64,000 bases of DNA from Streptomyces sp. WAC05374 (lineage in GTDB: Bacteria > Actinomycetota > Actinomycetes > Streptomycetales > Streptomycetaceae), in the NCBI RefSeq assembly GCF_004353505.1, contig NZ_SMNQ01000008.1:124001-188000 (forward strand), in the 5' to 3' direction. Numbering within the stretch: position 1 is the first letter of the stretch; each line of letters starts with the position of its first letter. This document shows positions 53,516 to 61,884 of the stretch, in pieces. Under the pieces are notes generated by a model. That model did no database searches. It was not told the origin of the DNA and saw only the letters and a program-made list of their open reading frames with translations. The translations under genes were made by a program, and so were the position numbers.

Positions 53516-54571
53516 TTACTCCTGCTTCTTGCGGCGCGTGCCGAAGACGATCTCGTCCCAGCTCGGTACCGCCGCCCGGCGGCCGGGACGGACGCCGTCC
53601 GCTTCGGCCTGGCGGTCGGTGGTGCCCGTCAGACGGTCGCGGTGACCGCTCACGGCGCGCGGCATCAGTACGTCCGCGTACGCCGAGCCGGCGCCCGCCG
53701 ACGCGGCGGGGGCGGCAGCAGCCGGGGGCTCCTCCGCCTCCGCTTCCTGGACGGGCTCGGCCGCCGTGGCCTCGGCCGCCGGGCGCTCGGGGACGACCAG
53801 GTCGCCCCGGAAGCTCGGCACCGCCTCCAGCAGGCTGGTCAGCGAGTCGCGCTCGGACTCCTCCTCCGGCTCGGGCGCGGGAGCCGGTGCGGCGGGGCGC
53901 TCGATCTGGCGGTCCAGGGCCCGGTCCAGCGGCCGGTCGCGGGGGAGGCGTGCGATACGCGGTACGAACGGGAAGCTCGGCTCCTGGACGGCCACCGAGT
54001 CGTCGGTCTCGCCGATCAGCGCGCGTGCTTCGTCGTCCACGGCCTGGACCAGCCGGCGGGGCGGGTCGTAGGTCCAGCTCGCCGAGTGGACCTCGCCCGC
54101 GACGCGGTAGACCAGCAGGACTTCCCAGGTGCCGTCGTCGCGGCGCCAGGAGTCCCACACCACGGTGTCCTTGTCGGCGCCGCGCAGCAGCAGCCGCTCC
54201 TGCACCGCCTCGCCGAGCTGGGGGCCGGTGTTCTCGCCCGGCCGGCGCACAGGGGTCTTGCGCGCCCGCTCGGCCATGAAGGCCCGTTCGGCGAGGACGG
54301 GGCCCTCGAAGCGGCGTACGCGCTCGACGGGGATGCCGGCGAGCTGGGCGACCTCCTCGGCGGAGGCACCGGCGCGTATACGCGCCTGGATGTCGCGGGG
54401 GCGGAGGTGGCTCTCGACCTCGATCTCGATCTGGCCGAGGCGGGCACGGTCGTTGCGCACGGCGGCGCGCAAACGTTCGTCGATCGGAAGCGTGTACTCC
54501 GTGTTGTCGGCAGCCTTCAGCACCAGTCGTGTGCCGTCGTTGGAGACGGCCACGACACGCAGTTCGGGCAT
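53516..54571 (-). CDS. sepH: Septation protein SepH
   Basis: 351 residues. Actinobacterial division protein that binds FtsZ and stimulates its assembly. The N-terminal DUF3071 domain includes a helix-turn-helix (about 58-97, RPRDIQARIRAGASAEEVAQ and IPVERVRRFEGP). The middle is disordered, and the last 20 residues (AAVPSWDEIVFGTRRKK) are a conserved tail. ATG 54571 follows GGGAGG; the frame upstream is open but unconserved. SepH is needed for regular sporulation septa in Streptomyces, so it functionally relates to whiH in this window. Confidence 0.92.
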   Translation of the reverse strand: MPELRVVAVSNDGTRLVLKAADNTEYTLPIDERLRAAVRNDRARLGQIEIEVESHLRPRDIQARIRAGASAEEVAQLAGIPVERVRRFEGPVLAERAFMAERARKTPVRRPGENTGPQLGEAVQERLLLRGADKDTVVWDSWRRDDGTWEVLLVYRVAGEVHSASWTYDPPRRLVQAVDDEARALIGETDDSVAVQEPSFPFVPRIARLPRDRPLDRALDRQIERPAAPAPAPEPEEESERDSLTSLLEAVPSFRGDLVVPERPAAEATAAEPVQEAEAEEPPAAAAPAASAGAGSAYADVLMPRAVSGHRDRLTGTTDRQAEADGVRPGRRAAVPSWDEIVFGTRRKKQE

Positions 54572-55039
54572 GGGGACCTCCCGGGTGGTGCCTGCCGACG
54601 TCACCTGCGTCGCTGCTTCCGCTAGTCGAGTGTGGCCTGCCCGGGTGCAGCCTGCCACAACCTTGCCGAGTTGCCCGGCGTGTCGGGCATGGGCCCTGGA
54701 ACGCCGTTATGGCACGGTTACCTGTTCGCCACTCAGGGTGACCGGCGTGGTCACTCCGTGCAGCAGGCGGCCGTGCGGTGCTGCGGCGCCGCCGGAACGA
54801 GTGCCGCTGTCGGCCCCCTCCCGTTGGTCCCGGGACACCCGAAAGGGATCGGGGCCCAGGGCTCGCCACAGTACTCCATTCGGGCCACCTGGGTGGACCG
54901 GCGCGCCGCCGAAGTTCTCCCCCGGTACGGCAGTTGGGCACTCATGACCATGCATCACACGTGGTGTCCTTCACAGAATCCCCAGAAATGGAACTTTTCG
55001 CTTCGCCCAAAGGTCTCTTCTCCCTGCATGCTGGGACAG
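54572..55039. other. Intergenic region between sepH and the membrane-protein gene
   Basis: About 490 bases with divergent promoters presumed at both ends. An inverted repeat GTGACC-GGCGT-GGTCAC lies at 54738-54754. No gene is supported. Confidence 0.45.
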
Positions 55040-55060
55040 ATGGGTGAACGAAGGTCATGG

Positions 55061-55897
55061 ATGGACGAGAAGGTGTACACGCGGAATACCGGGACAGAAG
55101 GGATGAAGGGGAAGAGGAAGCGGCTCGACCTGAACACCGCCCAGGTGGCGGGCAGCGCGGTCGCGGCCGTCGTGGCGGCCAAACTGGCCTCGAAAATGGG
55201 CGTGTACGGCACGGTGCTGGGCGCGGGTGTGATCAGCGTCATCGCCACCTGCGGCGGTTCGGTGTTCCAGCACCTGTTCAGAAGCACCGGGGAGCGGGTA
55301 CGCGGGGTCACGGCCCAGTCGGTCCGCCCCCGAGCCAGGCGCCCCGGCCGCCCGCGGGTCCCGTCCGTAGCCGGCGACCCCCGAACGCGCCCGCCGGCCG
55401 ACCCCGCGACCGGCCTTGCGCCCGGCCCCGGTTCCGTAAGCGGCGACGGGTTCGGTGAGGCCACCACGTACGGCACGCGCGTGCGGGGCTGGAGGCGCTC
55501 GGCCGTCGCCGCGGCGCTGGTCTTCGGCGTGGCCATGGCGGGCATCACCGCCTACGAGCTGGTATCCGGCGAGGACTTGAGCGGAGGCAGGGGAACCACC
55601 ATCAGCACCGTCGTCCGCGGGGGAAACGACTCCGCGCCCAACCGGCCGTCGATGCCCTCCACCGACCAGCCGACCACCTCCGAGCCGCACCGGGAGGGCC
55701 GGCCCCACGGCGAGCGGTCGGCCGAGCCGGACCGAGGGCGGGACGGCACCGGCACCCCGGCCCCCGTGCCCACCCCGGACCCGACGCCGCCGCCCACACC
55801 GACCCCCACACCGCCCCCGACTCCCACCCCGCCCCCGACTCCCACCCCGACCCCGCCGGCCACCCCGGCACCGTCGCCGGACGGTTCGGCCGAGTGA
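55061..55897 (+). CDS. Membrane protein with proline/threonine-rich tail
   Basis: 278 residues, no recognised domain. One hydrophobic stretch lies at about 30-66 (AAVVAAKLASKMGVYG, rich in small residues) and a clear membrane helix at about 148-170 (AVAAALVFGVAMAGITAYEL). The C-terminal 35 residues are PTPTPPP repeats, like a wall-spanning stalk. ATG 55061 is preceded by GAAGG; ATG at 55040 and 55103 are alternatives. Function unknown; the tail suggests it reaches across the cell wall. Confidence 0.6.
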   Translation: MDEKVYTRNTGTEGMKGKRKRLDLNTAQVAGSAVAAVVAAKLASKMGVYGTVLGAGVISVIATCGGSVFQHLFRSTGERVRGVTAQSVRPRARRPGRPRVPSVAGDPRTRPPADPATGLAPGPGSVSGDGFGEATTYGTRVRGWRRSAVAAALVFGVAMAGITAYELVSGEDLSGGRGTTISTVVRGGNDSAPNRPSMPSTDQPTTSEPHREGRPHGERSAEPDRGRDGTGTPAPVPTPDPTPPPTPTPTPPPTPTPPPTPTPTPPATPAPSPDGSAE

Positions 55898-55928
55898 GCC
55901 GGGCGGACGGCGGGCGGGAGGCGGCGGT

Positions 55929-57260
55929 TCAGGCGCCCAGGACCCGCCGCAGGTAGTCGTTGCCGAACACCCGGTCCGGGTCCAGGCGGTCACGCAGCGC
56001 GGTGAACTCACCGAACCGCGGGTACACGTCCGCGAAGTACGCGGCGTCCCGCGTGTGGAGCTTGCCCCAGTGCGGCCGCCCGCCGTGCGCGGTCATGATG
56101 CGTTCCGCCGCCGTGAAGTACGACCGGTACGGCGTGCCCTTGTACATGTGCACCGCGATGTACGCGGTGTCCCGGCCCGACGCGGTCGAGAGGGCGATGT
56201 CGTCGGCGGGCGCCGTGCGGACCTCCACGGGGAAGCTGACGCGCAACGGCGAGCGGTCGACCATCGCCCTCAGCTCACGCAGCGCGCCGACCGCCGCCTC
56301 CCTCGGAAGCGCGTACTCCATTTCAAGGAACCGCACCCTGCGCGGACTTGTGAAGACCTTGTACGGAATGTCCGTGTACGTACGCGCCGAGAGCGCACGG
56401 CTGGAGACCTTGGCGATCGCGGGGACGACCGGGGGAACCGCCCGGCCGATCGAGTTGACCACCTGGAACAGGCCGTTGGAGAGGAGCTCGTCCTCGATCC
56501 AGCCGCTGATCCGCCCCGGAGGGGCGGCGGGGCCGGCGCTGCGGTTGTTGCGCTTGGTGCTGCAATTGCCCGTGTGGGGGTACCAGTAGAACTCGAAGTG
56601 CTCGTTCTCCGCGTGCAGCGCCTCGAACTCCGCGGTGACGCGGTCGAAGGACATCGGCTCCTCGCGCGCCGTGAGCAGGAAGATCGGCTCCACGGCGAAG
56701 GTGATCGCGGAGACGACCCCCAGCGCGCCGAGCCCGATCCGGGCCGCCGCGAAGATCTCCGGGTTCTCCTTCTCCGAGCAGGTCAGCACCCGCCCGTCCG
56801 CCGTGACCAGCTCCAGCTCCCGGATCTGCGCGGCGATCGACGCCGAGTCGCGCCCCGTGCCGTGCGTCCCCGTGCTGGTGGCCCCGGCCACCGTCTGCTC
56901 CATGATGTCGCCCATGTTGGTGAGCGACAGGCCCTCCCGCGCGAGAGCCGCGTTCAACCGCTTCAGTGGGGTGCCGGACTCCACCGTCACGGTCAGCTCC
57001 CGCCGGTCGATCCGGCGGATACCGGTCAGCAGGTCCGGCCGGATCAGCACACCGTCGGTGGCGGCGATGGAGGTGAACGAGTGCCCCGTACCGACCGTCT
57101 TGACCCGCAGGCCCTCCTCCGTCGCGGTCCGCACCGTGTCCGCCAGCTCCTGAACGGAAGCGGGACGGGCCTCCCGCACGGGCCGGGCGGCCACGTTCCC
57201 CGCCCAGTTACGCCACGTGCTGCTGCTCCGGCTGTTCCGGGTCCTGCTCACGCTGCTCAC
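55929..57260 (-). CDS. FAD-dependent sugar-acid/alditol oxidase (D-arabinono-1,4-lactone oxidase family)
   Basis: 443 residues. An FAD-binding PP-loop with GTGHSFTSIAATDG carries His60, the usual covalent FAD attachment residue of alditol/lactone oxidases, and STGTHGTG follows. The C-terminal ALO domain ends HWGKLHTRDAAYFADVYPRF. It should oxidise a sugar alcohol or lactone with oxygen. GTG 57260 lies 53 bases inside the upstream MFS gene and is preceded by a GGGAGGGG site, so translation is coupled. The transporter may supply its substrate or export its product; this is inference. Confidence 0.87.
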   Translation of the reverse strand: MSSVSRTRNSRSSSTWRNWAGNVAARPVREARPASVQELADTVRTATEEGLRVKTVGTGHSFTSIAATDGVLIRPDLLTGIRRIDRRELTVTVESGTPLKRLNAALAREGLSLTNMGDIMEQTVAGATSTGTHGTGRDSASIAAQIRELELVTADGRVLTCSEKENPEIFAAARIGLGALGVVSAITFAVEPIFLLTAREEPMSFDRVTAEFEALHAENEHFEFYWYPHTGNCSTKRNNRSAGPAAPPGRISGWIEDELLSNGLFQVVNSIGRAVPPVVPAIAKVSSRALSARTYTDIPYKVFTSPRRVRFLEMEYALPREAAVGALRELRAMVDRSPLRVSFPVEVRTAPADDIALSTASGRDTAYIAVHMYKGTPYRSYFTAAERIMTAHGGRPHWGKLHTRDAAYFADVYPRFGEFTALRDRLDPDRVFGNDYLRRVLGA

Positions 57261-58467
57261 GCTGCCCCTGCCCCTCCCGCGTCGGCACCGGCCTGCGCAG
57301 CCGGCGGTACCCCAGGAACGCCACCACGGCCGCGAGCACTCCCGCGATGCCGGGCACCGCGTACCCCGCGGCCGCCCCGTGCGCGTCGACCACCCAGCCG
57401 GCGGCCGAGGAGCCGAGCGCCACGCCGACCGCGAGCCCGGTACCCGTCCAGGACATGCCCTCGGTCAGTTTGGTGCGCGGTACGTGGGCCTCGACGAGGG
57501 CCATGGTCGTCACCATCGTCGGCGCGATGGCAAGGCCCGCGACAAAGAGCGCCACGGCCAGGAACGGCAGGCTCCCGGCCAGTTGGAGGGGGATCATACT
57601 CACGGCCATCGCACAGACACCCACAACCCACCTGCGGGACGGCTCGCCCTTGAGGTGCAGCAGCCCGAAGACGGCGCCCGCCACGCACGACCCGAGCGCG
57701 TACACCGCCAGCACCAGGCTGGCCGCGGCCTTGTGGCCCTCCTCCTCGGCGAACGCCACCGTCACCACGTCCACCGCGCCGAAGATCGTGCCGGTGGCGA
57801 CGAACGCGGCCACCAGCACCTGCAGCCCGGGGGAGCGCAGGGCCGAGCCGCCGGTGTGCTGCTCGATCGGATGGGGCTTCGGCTCGGTGCCGCGCTGGGC
57901 GGTCAGCCACCACACACCCACCGCCAGGAAGACGGCCGCCAGCAGCGGGCCCGCCTCCGGGAACCAGACGGTCGACAGTCCGATCGAGACGATCGGGCCG
58001 AAGATGAAGCACACCTCGTCGATGATCGACTCGAAGGAGTACGCGGTGTGCAGCTCGCGCGCCGACCCCTGGTAGATCGTCGCCCAGCGCGCCCGGGTCA
58101 TCGCCCCGATGCTCGGGACGCAGCCCGCCGCCGCCGAGAAGACGAACAGCGTCCACTCCGGCAGCCCCTGCTGCGCGCAGACCAGCAGCCCCGCCACCGC
58201 CACGACCGTGATCAGGGTGGCCGGGCGCAGCACCCGGCGCTGGCCGTACCGGTCGACCAGGCGGGAGACCTGCGGGCCCAGCACGGCGGCGGAGACCGCG
58301 AGCGTCGCGGACAGCGCGCCCGCCAGCCCGTAGCGGCCGGTGAGCTGGGAGATCATCGTGACGATGCCGATGCCCATCATGGCCAGTGGCATCCGGCCGA
58401 GGAAGCCCGCGGCGGAGAAGGCCACCGTGCCGGGGGCGGAGAAGATCGCGCGGTAGGGACTGGGCAA
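57208..58467 (-). CDS. MFS transporter
   Basis: 419 residues with 12 hydrophobic segments of the drug/metabolite proton-antiporter type; the motif-A-like DRYGQRRVLRPA follows helix 2. TTG 58467 (LPSPYRAIF) is chosen: GCCGGAG is six bases upstream, and homologues start there. A -10-like TAACCT at 58531-58536 would place the RNA start downstream of the possible GTG at 58530, so that codon is unlikely. Its 3' end overlaps the oxidase gene by 53 bases. Confidence 0.82.
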   Translation of the reverse strand: MPSPYRAIFSAPGTVAFSAAGFLGRMPLAMMGIGIVTMISQLTGRYGLAGALSATLAVSAAVLGPQVSRLVDRYGQRRVLRPATLITVVAVAGLLVCAQQGLPEWTLFVFSAAAGCVPSIGAMTRARWATIYQGSARELHTAYSFESIIDEVCFIFGPIVSIGLSTVWFPEAGPLLAAVFLAVGVWWLTAQRGTEPKPHPIEQHTGGSALRSPGLQVLVAAFVATGTIFGAVDVVTVAFAEEEGHKAAASLVLAVYALGSCVAGAVFGLLHLKGEPSRRWVVGVCAMAVSMIPLQLAGSLPFLAVALFVAGLAIAPTMVTTMALVEAHVPRTKLTEGMSWTGTGLAVGVALGSSAAGWVVDAHGAAAGYAVPGIAGVLAAVVAFLGYRRLRRPVPTREGQGQREQREQDPEQPEQQHVA

Positions 58468-58589
58468 GGGGATACTCCGGCCGGTGAGGCATAGGGCGCG
58501 CGGGGCGTAAGGCGTATGGGCAGCCTTCACAGGTTACGTCCGATCGGGTGACAGCGCACGGCGGTTTTCCGGCTGTCAGACCCTGGTGG

Positions 58590-58595
58590 CAGGAT
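58590..58595 (+). promoter_or_regulatory. -10-like box CAGGAT, leaderless promoter of hemH
   Basis: CAGGAT ends seven bases before the hemH ATG, with no ribosome binding site between. Confidence 0.45.
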
Positions 58596-58602
58596 CGATC
58601 CC

Positions 58603-59742
58603 ATGTCCGATGCCATGGCCGATCAGCGCGATCCCGCCCCGTACGACGCCCTGCTGCTGCTCTCCTTCGGAGGGCCGGAGGGGCCCGACGACGTGGTCCC
58701 GTTCCTGGAGAACGTGACCCGGGGGCGGGGCATCCCCAAGGAACGCCTCAAGGAAGTGGGGCAGCACTACTTCCTCTTCGGCGGCGTCAGCCCGATCAAC
58801 GACCAGAACCGCGCACTGCTCGCCGCCCTGCGCAAGGACTTCGCGGACGCGGGCCTCGACCTGCCCGTGCACTGGGGGAACCGGAACTGGGCGCCGTACC
58901 TCACCGACACCCTGCGCGAGATGGTCACCGCCGGCCACCGCCGCATCGCCGTCCTCGCCACCAGCGCGTACGCCTCGTACTCCGGCTGCCGCCAGTACCG
59001 CGAGAACCTGGCGGACGCCCTGGCCACGCTCGAGGCGGAAGGGCTGCCGCTGCCCCGGGTGGACAAGCTCCGGCACTACTTCAACCACCCCGGCTTCGTC
59101 CGGCCCATGGTCGAAGGGGTCCTCAAGTCGCTGGCCGAGCTCGACGAGTCCGTCCGCGACGGCGCCCACCTCGCCTTCACCACGCATTCGATCCCGACCT
59201 CCGCCGCCGACACCTCCGGCCCGGTCGAGGAGCACGGCGAGGGCGGCGCGTACGTCCGGCAGCACCTGGACGTCGCCCGGCTCATCGCGGAGGCCGTACG
59301 GGACGAGACGGGCGTCGAGCACCCCTGGGAGCTGGTCTACCAGTCGCGCAGCGGCGCCCCGCACATCCCGTGGCTGGAGCCCGACATCTGCGACCACCTG
59401 GAGGCCCTGCACGGCGCCGGGGCCCCGGCGGCCGTCATGGTCCCCATCGGCTTCGTCTCCGACCACATGGAGGTCCTGTACGACCTGGACACCGAGGCCA
59501 CCGCCAAGGCCGCCGAGCTGGGCCTCCCGGTGCGCCGCTCGGCGACCGTGGGCGACGACCCGCGCTTCGCGGCCGCCGTCCGCGAGCTGGTCCTGGAGCG
59601 CGCGGCGGCCGAGCGCGGCACAGTGGTGGAGCGGTGCGCGCTGGGCGCCCTGGGCGCGTCGCACGACCTGTGCCCGATCGGCTGCTGCCCCGCCCGCGCC
59701 GAGCGGCCCGCGGCGGCCGGCGCCGACAGCCCTTACGCGTGA
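58603..59742 (+). CDS. hemH: Ferrochelatase (coproporphyrin ferrochelatase)
   Basis: 379 residues. Inserts iron into a porphyrin in the last steps of haem synthesis; in actinobacteria the substrate is coproporphyrin III (name also cpfC). Catalytic elements: LLLLSFGGPEGP at the start, the metal/porphyrin histidine in TTHSIPTSA, and PIGFVSDHMEVLYDLD. Cysteines at SGCRQY and in DLCPIGCCPA match the 2Fe-2S cluster ligands of actinobacterial enzymes. Nine bases separate it from the inositol monophosphatase gene, so they form an operon. Confidence 0.94.
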   Translation: MSDAMADQRDPAPYDALLLLSFGGPEGPDDVVPFLENVTRGRGIPKERLKEVGQHYFLFGGVSPINDQNRALLAALRKDFADAGLDLPVHWGNRNWAPYLTDTLREMVTAGHRRIAVLATSAYASYSGCRQYRENLADALATLEAEGLPLPRVDKLRHYFNHPGFVRPMVEGVLKSLAELDESVRDGAHLAFTTHSIPTSAADTSGPVEEHGEGGAYVRQHLDVARLIAEAVRDETGVEHPWELVYQSRSGAPHIPWLEPDICDHLEALHGAGAPAAVMVPIGFVSDHMEVLYDLDTEATAKAAELGLPVRRSATVGDDPRFAAAVRELVLERAAAERGTVVERCALGALGASHDLCPIGCCPARAERPAAAGADSPYA

Positions 59743-59751
59743 GGAGACGCC

Positions 59752-60561
59752 GTGACCGACCCGCGTGACCCGCTCCTGACCGAGCTGCTGGACCTGGCCC
59801 TGGAGGCAGGGCGCCGGGCCGGTGCGCTGCTGCGCGACGGCCGCCCGGCCGACCTCGGCGTCGCGGCGACCAAGTCGAGCCCCATCGACGTCGTCACCGA
59901 GATGGACATCGCCGCCGAGAAGCTGATCACCGCCTTCCTCGCCGAGCACCGCCCCGACGACGGGCTGCTGGGCGAGGAGGGCGCCGCCACCCAGGGCACC
60001 AGCGGTGTCCGCTGGGTCGTCGACCCGCTGGACGGCACGGTGAACTACCTCTACGGCCTGCCGACCTGGGCGGTGTCCATCGCCGCCGAGCGGGACGGCC
60101 GGACCCTGGTCGGGGTCGTCGAGGCCCCGATGCGCGGTGAGACGTTCCGCGCGGTGCTGGGCGGCGGCGCGTTCCTGAACGACCGGCCCGTCCATTGCCG
60201 GCCCTCGCCGCCGCTGGACCAGGCCCTGGTCTCGACGGGTTTCAACTACGTGACCCGGGTCCGCGCCCACCAGGCCGACGTGGCCCAGCGCCTGATCCCC
60301 CGGCTGCGGGACATCCGCCGCAGCGGTTCCGCCGCGATCGACCTCTGCGACGTCGCCGCGGGCCGCCTTGACGGGTACTACGAGCGTGGCCTCAGCCCCT
60401 GGGACATGGCGGCCGGGGACCTGATCGCCCGCGAGGCCGGCGCCCTGACCGGTGGCCGCCCGGGCACCCCACCGTCGGGCGACCTGACAGTGGCGGCCTC
60501 CCCGGGCGTCTTCGCGCCGCTCCAGGCCCTTCTGGAGGACTTCGGCGCCTGGCACGACTAG
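59752..60561 (+). CDS. Inositol monophosphatase family protein
   Basis: 269 residues. Metal-binding motifs are intact: GEEG near 81, DPLDGTVNYLYG near 97 and WDMAAGDLIAREAG near 221. The enzyme removes phosphate from myo-inositol phosphate or a related sugar phosphate. GTG 59752 follows GAGGAGA. Second gene of the hemH operon; no known link to haem synthesis. Confidence 0.9.
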   Translation: MTDPRDPLLTELLDLALEAGRRAGALLRDGRPADLGVAATKSSPIDVVTEMDIAAEKLITAFLAEHRPDDGLLGEEGAATQGTSGVRWVVDPLDGTVNYLYGLPTWAVSIAAERDGRTLVGVVEAPMRGETFRAVLGGGAFLNDRPVHCRPSPPLDQALVSTGFNYVTRVRAHQADVAQRLIPRLRDIRRSGSAAIDLCDVAAGRLDGYYERGLSPWDMAAGDLIAREAGALTGGRPGTPPSGDLTVAASPGVFAPLQALLEDFGAWHD

Positions 60562-60672
60562 CCGCCGTACGGGGCCGCGCCCCCGCGTCCCCGGGCCCGG
60601 CCCGTGGGGCGCTTCCGGGGGCGACCGGAAGCCCCAGGGCGGGCCGGCGCCGGACCCCCGTGCAAACGAAGA

Positions 60673-60711
60673 GCCCCGGTGTCCCGCGGACGCTCCGCGG
60701 GACACCGGGGC
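60673..60711. terminator. Perfect 17-bp bidirectional terminator
   Basis: GCCCCGGTGTCCCGCGG and CCGCGGGACACCGGGGC pair without mismatch around ACGCT. It serves both the hemH operon and the convergent small gene at 60727. Confidence 0.88.
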
Positions 60712-60726
60712 CGTGCCCCGTTCAGC

Positions 60727-60900
60727 TCAGGCGCTCGCGGTGGTGACCTCCACGCCGTGTTCCGCCGCAAGGCGGTGCAGGTCGTCGAGCTCAGCCTGCT
60801 CGACGTCGGCCAGGAAGTCGTCTCCCGTCTCGCGAGCCCGTGTGAGGTCGGTTTCCGTGGCCCTTATGCGCTGCAGCAGTCCTGCGGTGAAAGCGTCCAT
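60727..60900 (-). CDS. Small conserved protein of unknown function
   Basis: 57 residues, mostly one or two charged helices (LLQRIRATETDLTRARETGD ... AELDDLHRLAAEHGVEV). ATG 60900 is preceded by GAGGGGGC. The strong terminator just downstream and the good ribosome binding site support a real gene; no domain is recognised. Confidence 0.65.
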   Translation of the reverse strand: MDAFTAGLLQRIRATETDLTRARETGDDFLADVEQAELDDLHRLAAEHGVEVTTASA

Positions 60901-60992
60901 CGTGCGCCCCCTCGTCATGGGTCGGTGGCACGGGGGTGTGCCGAGGGTTGTCGGGTGATCACGCACTGCACCTCTGGGGGAACAGAGCGGTT

Positions 60993-61006
60993 TGTGGCGC
61001 GCCACA
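60993..61006. promoter_or_regulatory. 14-bp perfect palindrome between the small gene and cutR
   Basis: TGTGGCGCGCCACA is a perfect palindrome, 93 bases upstream of the small minus-strand gene and 220 bases upstream of cutR. It could be a repressor site for either; the rest of the 327-base gap shows no other marked element. Confidence 0.4.
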
Positions 61007-61227
61007 TACGGGGCGTGATCTCGGGTGTGCAGTCGTCCTCCCCAGGGGCTTCCTCACGGAAACCTCAACTCATCCGTGAATTCGCTTGATTCCCGAAGCG
61101 CTTCCCCGGGTCCCGGGCGCCCGCAGGCCGCCTTACAGCCGGTTTACGCGCGTTGGGGGCAGGATGGATACGCACAGTCAGTGCGACAGACCCGCCCGGA
61201 ACCGGGCTCGTAGGAAGGAACAACGCC

Positions 61228-61881
61228 GTGCGCGTACTCGTCGTCGAGGACGAGCAACTGCTCGCCGATGCCGTGGCCACCGGCCTCCGCCGGGAGGCCA
61301 TGGCCGTCGACGTCGTGTACGACGGGGCGGCCGCCCTGGAGCGCATCGGGGTCAACGACTACGACGTGGTCGTGCTCGACCGCGACCTGCCGCTGGTCCA
61401 CGGGGACGACGTCTGCCGCAAGATCGTCGACCTGGGCATGCCCACCCGCGTACTGATGCTCACCGCGTCCGGCGACGTCAGCGACCGTGTGGAGGGCCTG
61501 GAGATCGGCGCCGACGACTACCTCCCCAAGCCTTTCGCGTTCAGCGAGCTGACCGCCCGGGTGCGGGCGCTGGGCCGGCGGACGACGGTCCCGCTGCCGC
61601 CCGTCCTCGAGCGCGCCGGGATCAAGCTCGACCCGAACCGTCGCGAAGTGTTCCGGGACGGCAAGGAGATCCAGCTCGCGCCCAAGGAGTTCGCGGTCCT
61701 GGAGGTCCTGATGCGCAGCGAGGGCGCGGTCGTCTCGGCGGAGCAGCTCCTGGAGAAGGCCTGGGACGAGAACACCGACCCGTTCACCAACGTCGTCCGC
61801 GTCACCGTGATGACTCTCCGTCGCAAGCTCGGCGAGCCGCCGGTGATCGTCACCGTGCCCGGTTCCGGCTACCGGATCTGA
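61228..61881 (+). CDS. cutR: Response regulator CutR
   Basis: 217 residues, OmpR/PhoB type. Receiver with EDE acidic pocket, phospho-Asp51 in VVLDRDLPL and Lys in YLPKPFAF; winged-helix output with LRRKLGE and VPGSGYRI at the end. The sequence matches CutR of S. lividans and S. coelicolor, first linked to copper and later to antibiotic production and extracytoplasmic disulfide stress. GTG 61228 is preceded by AGGAAGGA. cutS follows after three bases. Confidence 0.93.
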   Translation: MRVLVVEDEQLLADAVATGLRREAMAVDVVYDGAAALERIGVNDYDVVVLDRDLPLVHGDDVCRKIVDLGMPTRVLMLTASGDVSDRVEGLEIGADDYLPKPFAFSELTARVRALGRRTTVPLPPVLERAGIKLDPNRREVFRDGKEIQLAPKEFAVLEVLMRSEGAVVSAEQLLEKAWDENTDPFTNVVRVTVMTLRRKLGEPPVIVTVPGSGYRI

Positions 61882-61884
61882 TCC

